This document shows, in pieces, positions 34,390 through 43,596 of a DNA stretch of 64,000 nucleotides. The position numbers and the translations under genes are program-made. The notes under the pieces were generated by a model. That model saw only the letters and a program-made list of their open reading frames with translations. It was not told the origin of the DNA and searched no databases. Source of the stretch: Bacillota bacterium (lineage in GTDB: Bacteria > Bacillota > Clostridia > Acetivibrionales > DSM-1351); NCBI GenBank assembly GCA_023444055.1, contig JAEZRV010000041.1, forward strand, positions 1 to 64,000, in the 5' to 3' direction. Position 1 is the stretch's first letter. Each line of letters begins with the position of its first letter.

Positions 34390-35860
34390 TATCGAAGGAA
34401 ACTATGCAGAATTAATTTTGGCTTGTGAAGATTTTTCAAAAGAGGACTTTGAAAAATATCACTGTTTTTATAAATATGAGGATAATATAATTTCACAATT
34501 AATGGCTCATGGTCCAGTTTTATTGAAAGGTGGGCGTGGGACAGGAAAAAGTGCTCTGATGAGAGAAGCTAATCGAAGGTTAAGCGATAGTGATAGTGCA
34601 TGTGGAATATACCTTAGTTTAAGGCAATTGAGTTTGCTCCGCTCTAGAGGAGAAGTGTATGAAATAGAATTTTTGAAGATTTTAAATGATGCAATAGCAA
34701 AAACTGCAATAGAAAGATTTAACTATGATTTTGTATGTGAAATGAGTCTTTATGATGTACATAAAGAGATAATAAAATTTTCTGAGCATATAGAGAAAAG
34801 GATAGTTTTATTTTTTGATGATGCAGCTCATATTGGAAGAGAAACAGGGTTAGAAGAGTTCTTTGATATTTTTAGAACTTTGTCAAGCAGTGCAGTTTCT
34901 TGCAAAGCAGCAATATATCCAGGAGTGACACGATTTGGTACTCGCTTTGATGTATATAATGATGCCAAAGTAATTGATATATCAAGACGTTATGGTCAGA
35001 TAGGTTTTAAAGAATTTTTTTATGGAGTAATGAAATTAAGGTATCCAATACAAGTAGAAAATGATAAATATTTTAGTAGTGTGTCTGCTGAAGACACTGC
35101 AGAATTTTTAGGAATGGCTGTTTTAGGAAATGTTAGATCCTTTATAAAAGGGTGTTCATTATTGTTTGAAGATACCAAAAAAGTTACGTTCGTTAAATTA
35201 AGCGAAATGTTATTGGCATTATCAAGCGATTTCTTTTGGCCGATGGTTGAGGAAATTAGATATAAAATTGGTGTATACGAACCATTAATGGATTCGTGTA
35301 TGGATATCGCAGATATAATTTATAAGGAATGTGGTGAAAAAAAAGCTACTACATTTATTATGCATAGGAATTTAGTTAATAAATATGCTAAACCACTAGA
35401 AATTTTGGAATATGCAGGTTTTATTGCAAAGCGAGAGGCTTCACGTGGAATGAAGCAGGGAGGAAGAGGCACAAGATATGCTATTAACTTATGTAATGTT
35501 CTAGAAAAGGTTCCAGGAACAAGATTAACGAGAGAACTTTATCAAGAATGGACAAAACCAAAGGTAGAAGATGTTCAGTTTGCTGCTAATAGTATAGCCC
35601 TTAGCGATATAGAGTTGCCAGCGATAGATGTTAGTCTTAACTTGGGGATTTTGGATTTTGATATAGGGAAATTAAAAAAATCTAATATTTTTCCGTATGG
35701 ATTAACAGACGATAAGATACAACGTTTGAAAGAAAGTGGTTATGAAAAAGTAGGTCAATTGGCTGAAACAACAGAAAAGCAATTAAAAGAAATATATAGA
35801 ATAGGCGATCGAACCGTTGAAAGAATAAAGAGTGTTGTTGATCAAGCAATTTGGATGTGA
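34382..35860 (+). CDS. AAA/STAND-like ATPase with C-terminal helix-hairpin-helix
   Basis: About 492 residues from ATG 34382 (GGAGGA about 10 nt upstream). The P-loop is GGRGTGKSALMREANRR (about residues 52-68) and the Walker B IVLFFDDAAHIG. A helical/winged-helix region follows, and the last 50 residues form a helix-hairpin-helix (LTDDKIQRLKESGYEKVGQLAE..LKEIYRIGDRTVERI) suited to DNA or branched nucleic-acid binding. It resembles ORC/Cdc6-like ATPases used as sensors in defence cassettes. Partner and position between housekeeping genes support a mobile two-gene system; the function is inferred. Confidence 0.8.
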   Translation: MSNIEGNYAELILACEDFSKEDFEKYHCFYKYEDNIISQLMAHGPVLLKGGRGTGKSALMREANRRLSDSDSACGIYLSLRQLSLLRSRGEVYEIEFLKILNDAIAKTAIERFNYDFVCEMSLYDVHKEIIKFSEHIEKRIVLFFDDAAHIGRETGLEEFFDIFRTLSSSAVSCKAAIYPGVTRFGTRFDVYNDAKVIDISRRYGQIGFKEFFYGVMKLRYPIQVENDKYFSSVSAEDTAEFLGMAVLGNVRSFIKGCSLLFEDTKKVTFVKLSEMLLALSSDFFWPMVEEIRYKIGVYEPLMDSCMDIADIIYKECGEKKATTFIMHRNLVNKYAKPLEILEYAGFIAKREASRGMKQGGRGTRYAINLCNVLEKVPGTRLTRELYQEWTKPKVEDVQFAANSIALSDIELPAIDVSLNLGILDFDIGKLKKSNIFPYGLTDDKIQRLKESGYEKVGQLAETTEKQLKEIYRIGDRTVERIKSVVDQAIWM

Positions 35861-35939
35861 TATTTTCATAAAGACATAAATGTGTACCGAATAACATGAC
35901 AATTACATCATCCGCACCGGAGTTTGAATATACACAATC

Positions 35940-35984
35940 AAAACGCTATAAGTCAGTAAAAATTAGGCTCGTAGCGTTTTTGTT
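35940..35984 (+). terminator. Terminator after the ATPase gene
   Basis: AAAACGCTA (35940-35948) and TAGCGTTTT (35972-35980) followed by TGTTT. Confidence 0.75.
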
Positions 35985-36019
35985 TGATCGCGATCCAATT
36001 GGGATTCTATTTTATTAGG

Positions 36020-36050
36020 AAAAACAAAAGCAGTCCAAAATGGACTGCTT
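36020..36050 (-). terminator. Terminator of the minus-strand zinc-ribbon gene
   Basis: Ten-bp perfect stem AAGCAGTCCA / TGGACTGCTT with a 3-nt loop. On the minus strand it is followed by TTTTGTTTTT and begins at the stop codon. Confidence 0.85.
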
Positions 36051-36300
36051 AATCATCATCAATAATATATTTATCAACCATTTCAAGTCTACCTTCATCT
36101 ATGTACTTTTGAATATTTGCTACACTGATATCTAGCTCAGTTGAAATAGTACCTATAGATGATTTAGGATGTTCTTTTAAAAAACTCTTAATTCTCTTAA
36201 ATTCCAATTCATTTTTCTGGCTACAACTCAAACATAGGTTGTCATTTGTTGTATAAAGAAATGTTCCATTGCACTGTTTACATTGCTTAGGTTCAGCCAT
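36049..36300 (-). CDS. Zinc-ribbon/HTH small protein (YvyF/flagellar-operon-protein-like)
   Basis: An 83-residue protein. The N-terminal zinc ribbon is CKQCNGTF..NLCLSCSQK; a helix-turn-helix of MerR/FeoC-like type follows (SSIGTISTELDISVANIQKYIDEGRLEM). It resembles small YvyF-type proteins of flagellar or competence operons, but no flagellar genes are nearby. Probably a small transcription factor. Confidence 0.7.
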   Translation of the reverse strand: MAEPKQCKQCNGTFLYTTNDNLCLSCSQKNELEFKRIKSFLKEHPKSSIGTISTELDISVANIQKYIDEGRLEMVDKYIIDDD

Positions 36301-36501
36301 ATATTAGACCTCCCAAAATTTTGTTTTAGCTATGTACGCTGCATATAATTATTAAATTGAGTACATTTGCATATTATACCTATATTAAATTAAATATCTA
36401 GTTTAAAAAGGAACTTTGCTTCTTCATTTACTAGAAATAGTTAAAACAATTTATTAGTAATCTCTTATAGTACACAGTGTGTTAAATTTATAAATGTAAT
36501 A

Positions 36502-36762
36502 TCAATCTGAACAAAGTTGACTATTCTTTGCGGATATCCCTGGTATTTCGTTAAGCTTTTGCTCAAGTAATGTGATTTCTTCTTCTGAACCAACAAGATG
36601 TAGAATAATAAGGCCTTCATTAGAGCAAAAATCTTCACCTGCATCATGAATACCCAATCTTGTTTTAATAATGCACCCTGATTCCGTTAGAACGCGTTGC
36701 ATTGCATTAACATTTTGAACTCTCTTATTTGTTAATACAGACATTACATTATAGCAAGCCAT
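36502..36762 (-). CDS. ACT-like small regulator (hydrogenase-regulator TM1266-type)
   Basis: An 86-residue alpha/beta protein: NVMSVLTNKRVQNVNAMQRVLTESGCIIKTRLGIHDAGEDFCSNEGLIILHLVGSEEEITLLEQKLNEIPG. The pattern matches the ferredoxin-like/ACT family often annotated as iron-only hydrogenase system regulator. An extra C-terminal Cys is present. Ligand and target are unknown. Confidence 0.7.
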   Translation of the reverse strand: MACYNVMSVLTNKRVQNVNAMQRVLTESGCIIKTRLGIHDAGEDFCSNEGLIILHLVGSEEEITLLEQKLNEIPGISAKNSQLCSD

Positions 36763-36839
36763 TCAGTTTTACCTCCAAAAATTAAATTAATTAATCTTAT
36801 TTTATAATATTGATTATTATTGCACAAGTAATATATTTT

Positions 36840-37922
36840 TTATTCTTTATTTACATGATTTAAACCTTTAGACTCAGAAACAACAGTATTATCAAAATGT
36901 TTAACCTCAAGTACATCCAGTATGAATATAAAAATTGGTATTCCAATAATAAGTCCCCATATTCCTATTATATTTTCAGATACAATTAAAACAATAAACG
37001 TATAAAAAGCAGGAAGTTTTGTTTTCTGAGACATAAGCTTAGGATTGAGTATATAACTTTCAATAGCATGTAAAATTGCAACTAATACAAGTACAGATAT
37101 AATCATTTTAAAGCCGCCGATATTAAAGGCTATTATTGAAAGAGGAATTAAAGAAACAATTACACCGGCAACTGGAATCAAGCCTAAGACAAATATCATA
37201 AACCCTAACCCTAATACTTGTGGAAATTTAAGAATAGTTAAAATTATCATAGATAATATACAGTTTATAAATGATATTGTTATCTGAGTCTGAATTACTT
37301 TACCGAAGGATTGCAAAAATTTCTGACCAAAGAAGGACAATTCTTCATATATAATACTCACTTTACTATTTTTAAAGCTTGATGTAAATTTTGATATCTT
37401 ATTTTTTTCAAGTATGAACATCAAACTTAAAATGACTGATATAAAAATATCTATACCCCATTTACCTATATTTGTTATTGATTTTAACAAGTAATCAACG
37501 TTATCACCTATATAGGCAGCTACTTTAAAGTCTTTAATCATGAAAATGATATAGTTAAGTGTTTCATTATCATAGGTTTTATTTAAAAAAAACGTAGCTT
37601 GGAATATAATTGATCTTAGCTGGGAAATTATAACTGGAATATACTTATAAAGCACTAGAACCGCAAGGGCTATAATAATTAAGTATACTAAAATTATAAA
37701 TGCCTTTAAAAGTCTGGAATTTACTATTTTTGCTTTAGAAAAGAAGAAATCTGATGCAGTATACCCTAAATAAGCAAATATAAAGGTAAGCAAAAACATA
37801 TTCGCCATTCCTCTAAGTAAATATATTACTACTGAAAAGGCAAGAAGTATAATTAGTCTTCTAGGTAGTTGTCTCGCAAAAATTGATTTAAATGTAGTCA
37901 TAGGTATATCCATGCCCAACAT
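36840..37922 (-). CDS. AI-2E/PerM family transporter
   Basis: A 360-residue protein with about eight TM segments, including the family signature region GFMIFVLGLIPVAGVIVSLIPLSIIAF and SYILNPKLMSQKTKLPAFYTFIVLIVSENIIGIWGLIIGIPI. Similar to YtvI/PerM proteins, which act as Na+/H+ antiporters or export AI-2. Two N-terminal TMs are followed by a soluble helical region (about residues 90-150). Confidence 0.88.
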   Translation of the reverse strand: MLGMDIPMTTFKSIFARQLPRRLIILLAFSVVIYLLRGMANMFLLTFIFAYLGYTASDFFFSKAKIVNSRLLKAFIILVYLIIIALAVLVLYKYIPVIISQLRSIIFQATFFLNKTYDNETLNYIIFMIKDFKVAAYIGDNVDYLLKSITNIGKWGIDIFISVILSLMFILEKNKISKFTSSFKNSKVSIIYEELSFFGQKFLQSFGKVIQTQITISFINCILSMIILTILKFPQVLGLGFMIFVLGLIPVAGVIVSLIPLSIIAFNIGGFKMIISVLVLVAILHAIESYILNPKLMSQKTKLPAFYTFIVLIVSENIIGIWGLIIGIPIFIFILDVLEVKHFDNTVVSESKGLNHVNKE

Positions 37923-38168
37923 TCAAGAATATCAATGAAACGTACATTCATTGATAGAAATGGCATGGGCTAGGTGCCTCCTGTTCTGTTATAGTATTTT
38001 CTTTTGTACTTACATCTTTTTTTATATTATAAGAAATACACAATATTTTTTAAAAAGGCTATATTGAATAATCCATATTCATTATATATAAATATTAATA
38101 AGTAATAAAGCATTTGTTAAAATATATATAAAATATTATAGAAAGCTAACACGTATTATAATAAAAAT

Positions 38169-38205
38169 AAAAGGATACCGTTTATTAACGGTATCCTTTT
38201 ATTTT
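38169..38205 (-). terminator. Terminator of the SASP gene
   Basis: Twelve-bp perfect stem AAAAGGATACCG / CGGTATCCTTTT; on the minus strand it continues into a TTATTTTTAT tail. Confidence 0.88.
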
Positions 38206-38217
38206 TATTTCTAATTC

Positions 38218-38388
38218 TTATTTCTTGGAATTTGTATAAGCTTCAAACACCTTTTGGGTGATTGTTCCGCCGATTTTACCGGCTTCTCTTGAAGTTAAGT
38301 CACCATTATAGCCCTGTTTTAAGTTAACGCCAACCTGAGAAGCTATTTCATACTTCATATTCTCGAATGTTGATTTACTTCTTGCCAT
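38218..38388 (-). CDS. Alpha/beta-type small acid-soluble spore protein
   Basis: A 56-residue SASP from the ATG at 38388 (MARSKSTFENMKYEIASQVGVNL), with GGAGG just upstream on the minus strand; the longer frame to 38469 has no support. The conserved DNA-binding motif SREAGKIGGTITQKVFEAY is present and EIASQVGV holds the GPR protease cleavage region. It coats and protects spore DNA and directly shows that the organism makes endospores. Confidence 0.95.
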   Translation of the reverse strand: MARSKSTFENMKYEIASQVGVNLKQGYNGDLTSREAGKIGGTITQKVFEAYTNSKK

Positions 38389-38583
38389 AATAATATTCCT
38401 CCTTATAAGATAAGTTTCACCAAATTTCACAAATAAGTGATTTGATTGGTGTACTAATATAATCTGCAATATTACAAAAAATATAACGGAAATTTATGTA
38501 TTAGTAACCATTGATTGTAGATATACAAAGATCATAAGATATAAAGGTTATAATCCAAAAAACACTAAAAAATATCAAATAAA

Positions 38584-38617
38584 AAGTGGCGTATTAGATC
38601 AGCGCCACTTTTTTTAC
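38584..38617. terminator. Terminator of the DUF378 gene
   Basis: AAGTGGCG (38584-38591) / CGCCACTT (38603-38610), flanked by A and T runs, so functional in both directions. Confidence 0.8.
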
Positions 38618-38620
38618 TAA

Positions 38621-38836
38621 TTAATGATGGTCTCTAGCTGCTTCTTGCTCTCTGAACAGTAGGCTTATACTGTATAAACCAGCAACACCTACGATGGTAA
38701 ATATTGTTCTTGTAATAAATGAAGTAGCTCCGAATAGCGATCCTACTAAGTCATAATTAAATAATCCTACAGAAAGCCAGTTTAGAGCTCCAATGATTAC
38801 AACAATTAATGCTACTCTATCCAAAGATGTTCTCAT
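38621..38836 (-). CDS. DUF378 family small membrane protein
   Basis: A 71-residue protein with two TM helices: RVALIVVIIGALNWLSVGLFNYDLVGSLFG and a second helix FTIVGVAGLYSISLLF. The GALNWLxxG signature is diagnostic of DUF378 (YuzA). Function unknown. The ribosome site AGGAG is present upstream. Confidence 0.9.
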   Translation of the reverse strand: MRTSLDRVALIVVIIGALNWLSVGLFNYDLVGSLFGATSFITRTIFTIVGVAGLYSISLLFREQEAARDHH

Positions 38837-39210
38837 GGTAACAACTCCTTCTATATTTTATTTGACTAACATGCAAGCTTAATAAATAATTCATAAGCTA
38901 AATTAATCATTTATATTATCTGAATGAATATAAATTTTATACTAAAAAAACTTTTCAAAACTGAAAGTTAAGTATCTACAATATAAAATAACCGCATCCC
39001 CCTTTTACAGGGAATGCGGCGTATTTGAATAACCATCTGAATAAACAGACAGTTAGTATTGAAATATAAAAATTGATATTTAAAAAAAGTAAATATTAAT
39101 AAGATTAATTTCAATACTGACATGCTCTTCTTTAGTATAATATGAATTATAAAAATTATGTGTGATACCTAATTAAACTATTTAAAAAAATTAATTTATG
39201 GAGGGTTATT
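38837..39210. other. Intergenic region with an orphan hairpin
   Basis: Contains a stable hairpin CCGCATCCC (38992-39000) / GGGAATGCGG (39010-39019) far from either flanking gene. On the minus strand it is followed by TTATTTTAT, so it could end an unannotated small RNA transcribed leftward. Nothing else seen. Confidence 0.4.
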
Positions 39211-39966
39211 TTGAAACCAATTAGAATACCAAATTTGCCAACAGATAAAGTTAAGGCAGTAATAATTGATGGGAGAGCGTCAGAGAAAATTAAAGAAACA
39301 TTACGGCAGCAGGAAATATTACTAATCGAAACATTGCCGCATCCAGACTTATATCCAGCAATTGCATATCATCCAGATATTATGTTTCATCATATAGAAG
39401 ATAATATAATGGTATACGCTCCAAATACTCCTCAGCCGCTAATAGGTAGGCTGGAGGGTATTGGTTTTGAAATGATAAAAGGTCAAGCATTACTTAAAGA
39501 TAAGTATCCTTTGACTATACCTTATAATGTAGCAAGGATTGGAAGATATGCTTTTCATAATAAAAAATATACTGATCCTGTTATCAGAGAACTGCTTATA
39601 AGTAGGGGAATTGAATTTATTCATGTTAAGCAGGGATACTCGAAATGTTTAACTTGTATCGTAAATGAAAACAGTATAATTACTTCGGATATGGATATTT
39701 TTAAAAAGGCTATGGCAATAGGAATTGATGCACTACTAATTGAACCTGATAATTGTATTAAGTTAGAACCTTTTGAAATGGGGTTTGTTGGAGGAACGAC
39801 AGGGTTGATTGATAATAATAAATTATTTTTTGCAGGTGATTTAAAGTTTCATAAAAACTTTTATGAAATAATAAACTTTCTAAGTTTAAAAAATGTAGAC
39901 ATGGTTAAGATTAATGATGAAATGTTAATGGATATAGGAACAATAATTCCTATTATGCAGAAATAA
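39211..39966 (+). CDS. DUF6873-like conserved clostridial protein (GME-fold)
   Basis: A 251-residue protein from TTG 39211 after GGAGGG. Motifs are HPDLYPAIAYHPDIMFHHI, YPLTIPYNVARIGRYAFHN and VKQGYSKCLTCIVNENSIITSD, ending with EMGFVGGTTGLIDNNKLFFAGDL. The repeated beta-alpha pattern with GG turns resembles guanidino-group-modifying (GME) folds. The CLTC pair may replace a catalytic Cys. Role unknown; commonly found in spore-formers. Confidence 0.75.
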   Translation: MKPIRIPNLPTDKVKAVIIDGRASEKIKETLRQQEILLIETLPHPDLYPAIAYHPDIMFHHIEDNIMVYAPNTPQPLIGRLEGIGFEMIKGQALLKDKYPLTIPYNVARIGRYAFHNKKYTDPVIRELLISRGIEFIHVKQGYSKCLTCIVNENSIITSDMDIFKKAMAIGIDALLIEPDNCIKLEPFEMGFVGGTTGLIDNNKLFFAGDLKFHKNFYEIINFLSLKNVDMVKINDEMLMDIGTIIPIMQK

Positions 39967-40184
39967 TCTTTTAGTGTAGTACCGATGAAATTTAAAATGC
40001 ATATAATATAGCAAGACTCAAGGTGGCGAATATAGTAAAAATTCTTAATGAAAACAAAATTATTTGATGGTTTATTGTAAATTAAATAATTTTATAAATG
40101 GTTTTTTTAGAATAAATTGCAAAGACGCTCACTGCATACAAATTTTATCGAGACATATACTACACACGAAGGGAAGTGAAGTTG

Positions 40185-41102
40185 ATGCAATATCAATATC
40201 TCTCTATAGGAGTTAACGATAACGCTGATAACATTGTACAACAAATAGATAAAGAACTTGCGCAACTAAAAGGAAAAAGTATAAATTATTCCGTAAAAGA
40301 GATAGATTTTGAGGGTGCAACTTCAGTAGTATGCAATATAGAAGAGGACGATTTATTATCAAATGACTCAAATCAATATGAGTTGCTTAATTACCATGTG
40401 TCAAATGCACTTGCTGATTATGTAATAAATGAGTATGAAGAAAAGTTATTAATTAGGTTAATTAATAGTAACTATGGGTATTTTAATTCAACTGAAAAAA
40501 AAGATATATTGCGAATTTCACAGAAAAATATTAGAAATGACGATAAAGTGTTTTTAAATACACTATTTCAAATTAGAAGAAGAAATATGATTGTGAAAAG
40601 GTTTATTGAATACTTTGAGAGCTCAAGCAGCATAATTTTGGATGGCTTTATTAATTTTAGGCTTAAGGATTATATAAAGGAACTAGAAGATATTATTGAT
40701 AACGCAGTGGATGATTTTTTGATAGAACGAGAGTATAAAGAATTTATTAGACTGTTAAAATATTTTGTTGAAATACAAGAGTCTAAATTTAATGTTGTCC
40801 ATGTGGTAATGCAATCTGATGAGCAGTATATGCTATTAGATGAGAAAAAGCACTTGATTACCAATGAATGTATGCAAGATTTTTTATATGAGTTACCCGA
40901 AACAGAAATAAACCATGATGATTTATTAGTAAGCTCATTAATAACACTTGCTCCCAAAAATATAGTAATTCACAATTGGGAGAAATTTAAAAACCAAAAG
41001 CTCCTCGATACAATAAAAAATATTTTTTCTGGAAAAGTTGTACTATGTAGCGGTTGTGGTATATGTGAATATAATTTAGCAAAATTAGATACTAACGATT
41101 GA
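40185..41102 (+). CDS. ytxC: Putative sporulation protein YtxC
   Basis: About 305 residues from ATG 40185 (GGAAGTG 8 nt upstream). The YtxC family signature FINFRLKDYIKELEDIIDNAVDDFLIEREYKEFIRLLKYFVEIQES occupies the middle, and the C-terminus has APKNIVIHNWEKFKNQKLLDTIKNIFSGKVVLCSGCGIC. Produced during sporulation in Bacilli and Clostridia; molecular function unknown. Confidence 0.88.
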   Translation: MQYQYLSIGVNDNADNIVQQIDKELAQLKGKSINYSVKEIDFEGATSVVCNIEEDDLLSNDSNQYELLNYHVSNALADYVINEYEEKLLIRLINSNYGYFNSTEKKDILRISQKNIRNDDKVFLNTLFQIRRRNMIVKRFIEYFESSSSIILDGFINFRLKDYIKELEDIIDNAVDDFLIEREYKEFIRLLKYFVEIQESKFNVVHVVMQSDEQYMLLDEKKHLITNECMQDFLYELPETEINHDDLLVSSLITLAPKNIVIHNWEKFKNQKLLDTIKNIFSGKVVLCSGCGICEYNLAKLDTND

Positions 41103-41445
41103 ACACTCTTTTTTGTAGAATGGAAAATTATTTCCATCATTTTGTCAATATATATTGACAAAATGTAAGTATATAAATACAATATATTGTGTAATTACTA
41201 TTAATCGCAGAAACATTACACTATATTGTATTAAAAGTAAATAAAATACTTTGTATCTGCTTTAATGCATACGAAGTACTTTATATATTACAAAAGAAGA
41301 TATATTTTATTAGAACGATAAACAATAGAAAAAGGTAATAATTACTAAAGATAAATGTCTAGCAGAATAAAAGAGAGTCTTATGGCTCTCTTTTTCACTA
41401 TATATAATTAACTATCTATGTAATACTATTTTATAGCAGTAAATG
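41103..41445. other. Intergenic region with terminator-like hairpins
   Basis: Holds a terminator AAAGAGAG (41370-41377) / CTCTCTTT (41386-41393) with a T tail, well separated from the ytxC stop, and a weaker hairpin ATACTTTGTATC / GCATACGAAGTA near 41245-41285. The leader-like arrangement could be a small RNA or a leader remnant. No T-box or riboswitch core recognised. Confidence 0.45.
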
Positions 41446-41492
41446 TGGCTATTTTATATGTGGTTCCACATTTTAAATGCAAATTAGTATAA
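41446..41492. repeat. Dispersed hairpin repeat, second full copy
   Basis: GGCTATTTTATATGTGG-TT-CCACATTTTAAATGC then AAATTAGTATAA, matching 16756-16801. The left arm has two changes, so the palindrome is imperfect here. Again lies shortly before a coding region. Confidence 0.65.
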
Positions 41493-41589
41493 CATCTGCT
41501 TTTTGCAGTGTATAATAGGTATATATGCAGGAAATGAATTGAGGCATTACAGGCATTTACATATAGATTTTTATCAGGAGGAATATTTT

Positions 41590-42420
41590 TTGAAGGTTAT
41601 AGGATTTATTGGACCAAGTGGTACAGGAAAAAGTCATAGAGCCTCATGGGTTGCAAGAGAACATGGGACTGATTATATTATAGACGATGGATTACTAATA
41701 AGGGGTAATCAAATAATTGCTGGTATTTCTGCTAAGAGAGAAAGCACTAAAATTGCTTCAATCAAAAGAGCTCTATTTACTGATAAGAAGCATACAGAGG
41801 ATGTAGTCAATACTCTTAAAAGATATAATACCCAAGCGTTATTAATTATTGGAACATCGGATGGAATGGTTGAAACAATAGCAGACAGGCTGGGTGTAGG
41901 TCCAATCACTGAAAAGGTATATATAACAGATGTAGCAAGTGAATATGAGATTAAACAGGCTTTATCCACAAGAAGAGAGCAGGGTAAACACGTTATTCCT
42001 GTACCGACATTTGAAATAAAGAAAGATTTTTCGGGCTATTTTTTAGATCCACTTCAGATATTTAGAAGAAAAGGAAAAGGTAGCTATCAGTTAGTAGGTG
42101 AGAAGTCCGTTGTACGGCCAACTTTCAGCTATATGGGGAATTACACTATATCTGATTATACTATCTATCAAATTGTAGAGCATGTAACTTCGAGTATTGA
42201 AGGGGTATCCAAAATATCCAGATTCAGAGCCGAAAATAGACCAGACGGTATATATATAGAAATGGATTTAGTTCTTATATATGGTTGCTTGATAAAGCAG
42301 CTTTTAAGAGAAGTTCAAGAGAAGGTAAGCGAGCAGATTGTTCACTTGACAGCACTTAACATAAAAAGAATGAATGTAGTTGCAAAGAGCTTGGTAATGG
42401 ATAATAAGAAGCAGAGTTAA
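41590..42420 (+). CDS. P-loop nucleotide-binding protein with Asp23/Gls24-like C-terminus
   Basis: About 276 residues from TTG 41590 (AGGAGGA 7 nt upstream; the frame is open from 41503). It starts KVIGFIGPSGTGKSHRASWVAREHG, a Walker A within ten residues. The C-terminal 110 residues (SYMGNYTISDYTIYQIVEHVTSSIEGVSKISRFR..) look like an Asp23/Gls24 domain. The combination is seen in clostridial proteins near sporulation genes. Nucleotide kinase or stress-related role cannot be decided. Confidence 0.75.
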   Translation: MKVIGFIGPSGTGKSHRASWVAREHGTDYIIDDGLLIRGNQIIAGISAKRESTKIASIKRALFTDKKHTEDVVNTLKRYNTQALLIIGTSDGMVETIADRLGVGPITEKVYITDVASEYEIKQALSTRREQGKHVIPVPTFEIKKDFSGYFLDPLQIFRRKGKGSYQLVGEKSVVRPTFSYMGNYTISDYTIYQIVEHVTSSIEGVSKISRFRAENRPDGIYIEMDLVLIYGCLIKQLLREVQEKVSEQIVHLTALNIKRMNVVAKSLVMDNKKQS

Positions 42421-42436
42421 TATCTAGTTATGTGGG

Positions 42437-42660
42437 TTGTAATTAATAACTTCAACTTTTGGAATTAATGTCTTCAACGATTGGAACATAAAAACTTCAA
42501 TAAAAAGCTTATATATTAGTAAATAAACTGAGTAATTTCAATAGTTATAGGGATTTGATAAGATAAATCTCTATAACTATTATTTTTATTATTTACTATT
42601 TAGATCAAAAATAGTCTAATTGAAATTGTAATTAATAATTTCAATTTTCGAGTTAAAATT
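42437..42660. repeat. Diverged direct repeat pair flanking a hairpin
   Basis: TTGTAATTAATAACTTCAAC at 42437 and TTGTAATTAATAATTTCAAT at 42626 (about 34 bp each, diverging at the ends) flank a strong terminator-like hairpin at 42540-42590. Could be the footprint of an insertion. Confidence 0.4.
42540..42590 (+). terminator. Terminator downstream of the P-loop gene
   Basis: Seventeen-bp stem (42540-42556 with 42565-42581, one G-T) around ATAGTTATAG / CTATAACTAT, followed by ATTTTTATT. Confidence 0.8.
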
Positions 42661-42939
42661 CAAAAAATTAAGCGGATTGCACCAATATATCTTGATAGAT
42701 TTAGTAGTGCTGATGTTGAATTCTGTTCATTTCTTGAAAGTGTAGAGGGTATATTAAATCCTCCAACGGCTATTGGGTTGGGAGATTTAAATACTGGACT
42801 TCCTCAATTGTTACATGGTATGAGTAGAGGTATAGTTAGCTATTTGACTCCGACTATTCAAGAGGCATTTAGGCTGCAAGTAGGACAACTTTATCCCAAA
42901 CTACAGGCATATCTAAACATCTTATCACTAAACGATTGA
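42604..42939 (+). pseudogene. Gene remnant without start codon
   Basis: An open frame of 111 codons without an early ATG, GTG or TTG. From about 42661 it has protein-like composition (PIYLDRFSSADVEFCSFLES, NPPTAIGLGDLNTGLPQLLHG), ending LNILSLND. Family not recognised. The 1.2-kb zone 42421-43596 otherwise contains only decayed sequence, and no intact gene is present. Confidence 0.45.
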
Positions 42940-43418
42940 AAATGCTTAATTGCCAAATAGATCATATTATTGATGAATCAGAGAAAGTAGTACAGATTAT
43001 CTGAGACCCAATATGGTTGATGATGCAAAATTCACAAATTAAGGTGCTCTGAAGTGTTAGAAAAGTTTAATCGATTTGCAATTAATGTAAAAATTTGAAA
43101 GATAGTGTTGCAAGCGGTATTACTTTTTATACTTTTAGCTTTGAATATGATACATATTATATTTAAAAATTAGATGACATGTTATAATATTACATTATAT
43201 GTAAGCATATCTAAGTTAAATTATTTCTAAGAGAGGCATAAATGTGGAAATTTATAAATCGGTTATTAGACTTCATAAGAAAGATATAGTGTAAAGTTGA
43301 CGTGGATAAAAAAGGCTAAAATCTTAACAATTTTATAAAGAAAAAAATAAAACCTATGCTTGGATTTTAGAATTTAGTGACTGCAGAGAATAAAACTATT
43401 TGTGGTGTTATAATTGTG

Positions 43419-43502
43419 AATATGATAAGAAAAGGACAGGTTGAAGAAATTAAGTATGTCCTATTTGAGATTAAATTTTTGAATATGGTTATGGGAGCTT
43501 GA
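43419..43502 (+). pseudogene. IS6-family transposase C-terminal remnant
   Basis: Encodes NMIRKGQVEEIKYVLFEIKF and LNMVMGA then stop, closely resembling the C-terminus of clostridial IS6/IS26-type DDE transposases (..NMI.KGQVE......F.N..MG). Only about 27 codons remain; catalytic residues and terminal repeats are gone. It lies 95 bp before the accessory island and marks an old insertion boundary. Confidence 0.6.
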
Positions 43503-43534
43503 AGATTACAGTAAATCTGAGTTAAATTAGCCTT

Positions 43535-43562
43535 TTGCGTTTTTTAACCAGAACCATATAAA
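43535..43562 (+). promoter_or_regulatory. Possible promoter of the sigma-like gene
   Basis: TTGCGT (43535-43540), 16-bp spacer, TATAAA (43557-43562). Confidence 0.45.
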
Positions 43563-43596
43563 ATGCTGTAGTAGTTTTAGAGGGGTGGTTTAAATA

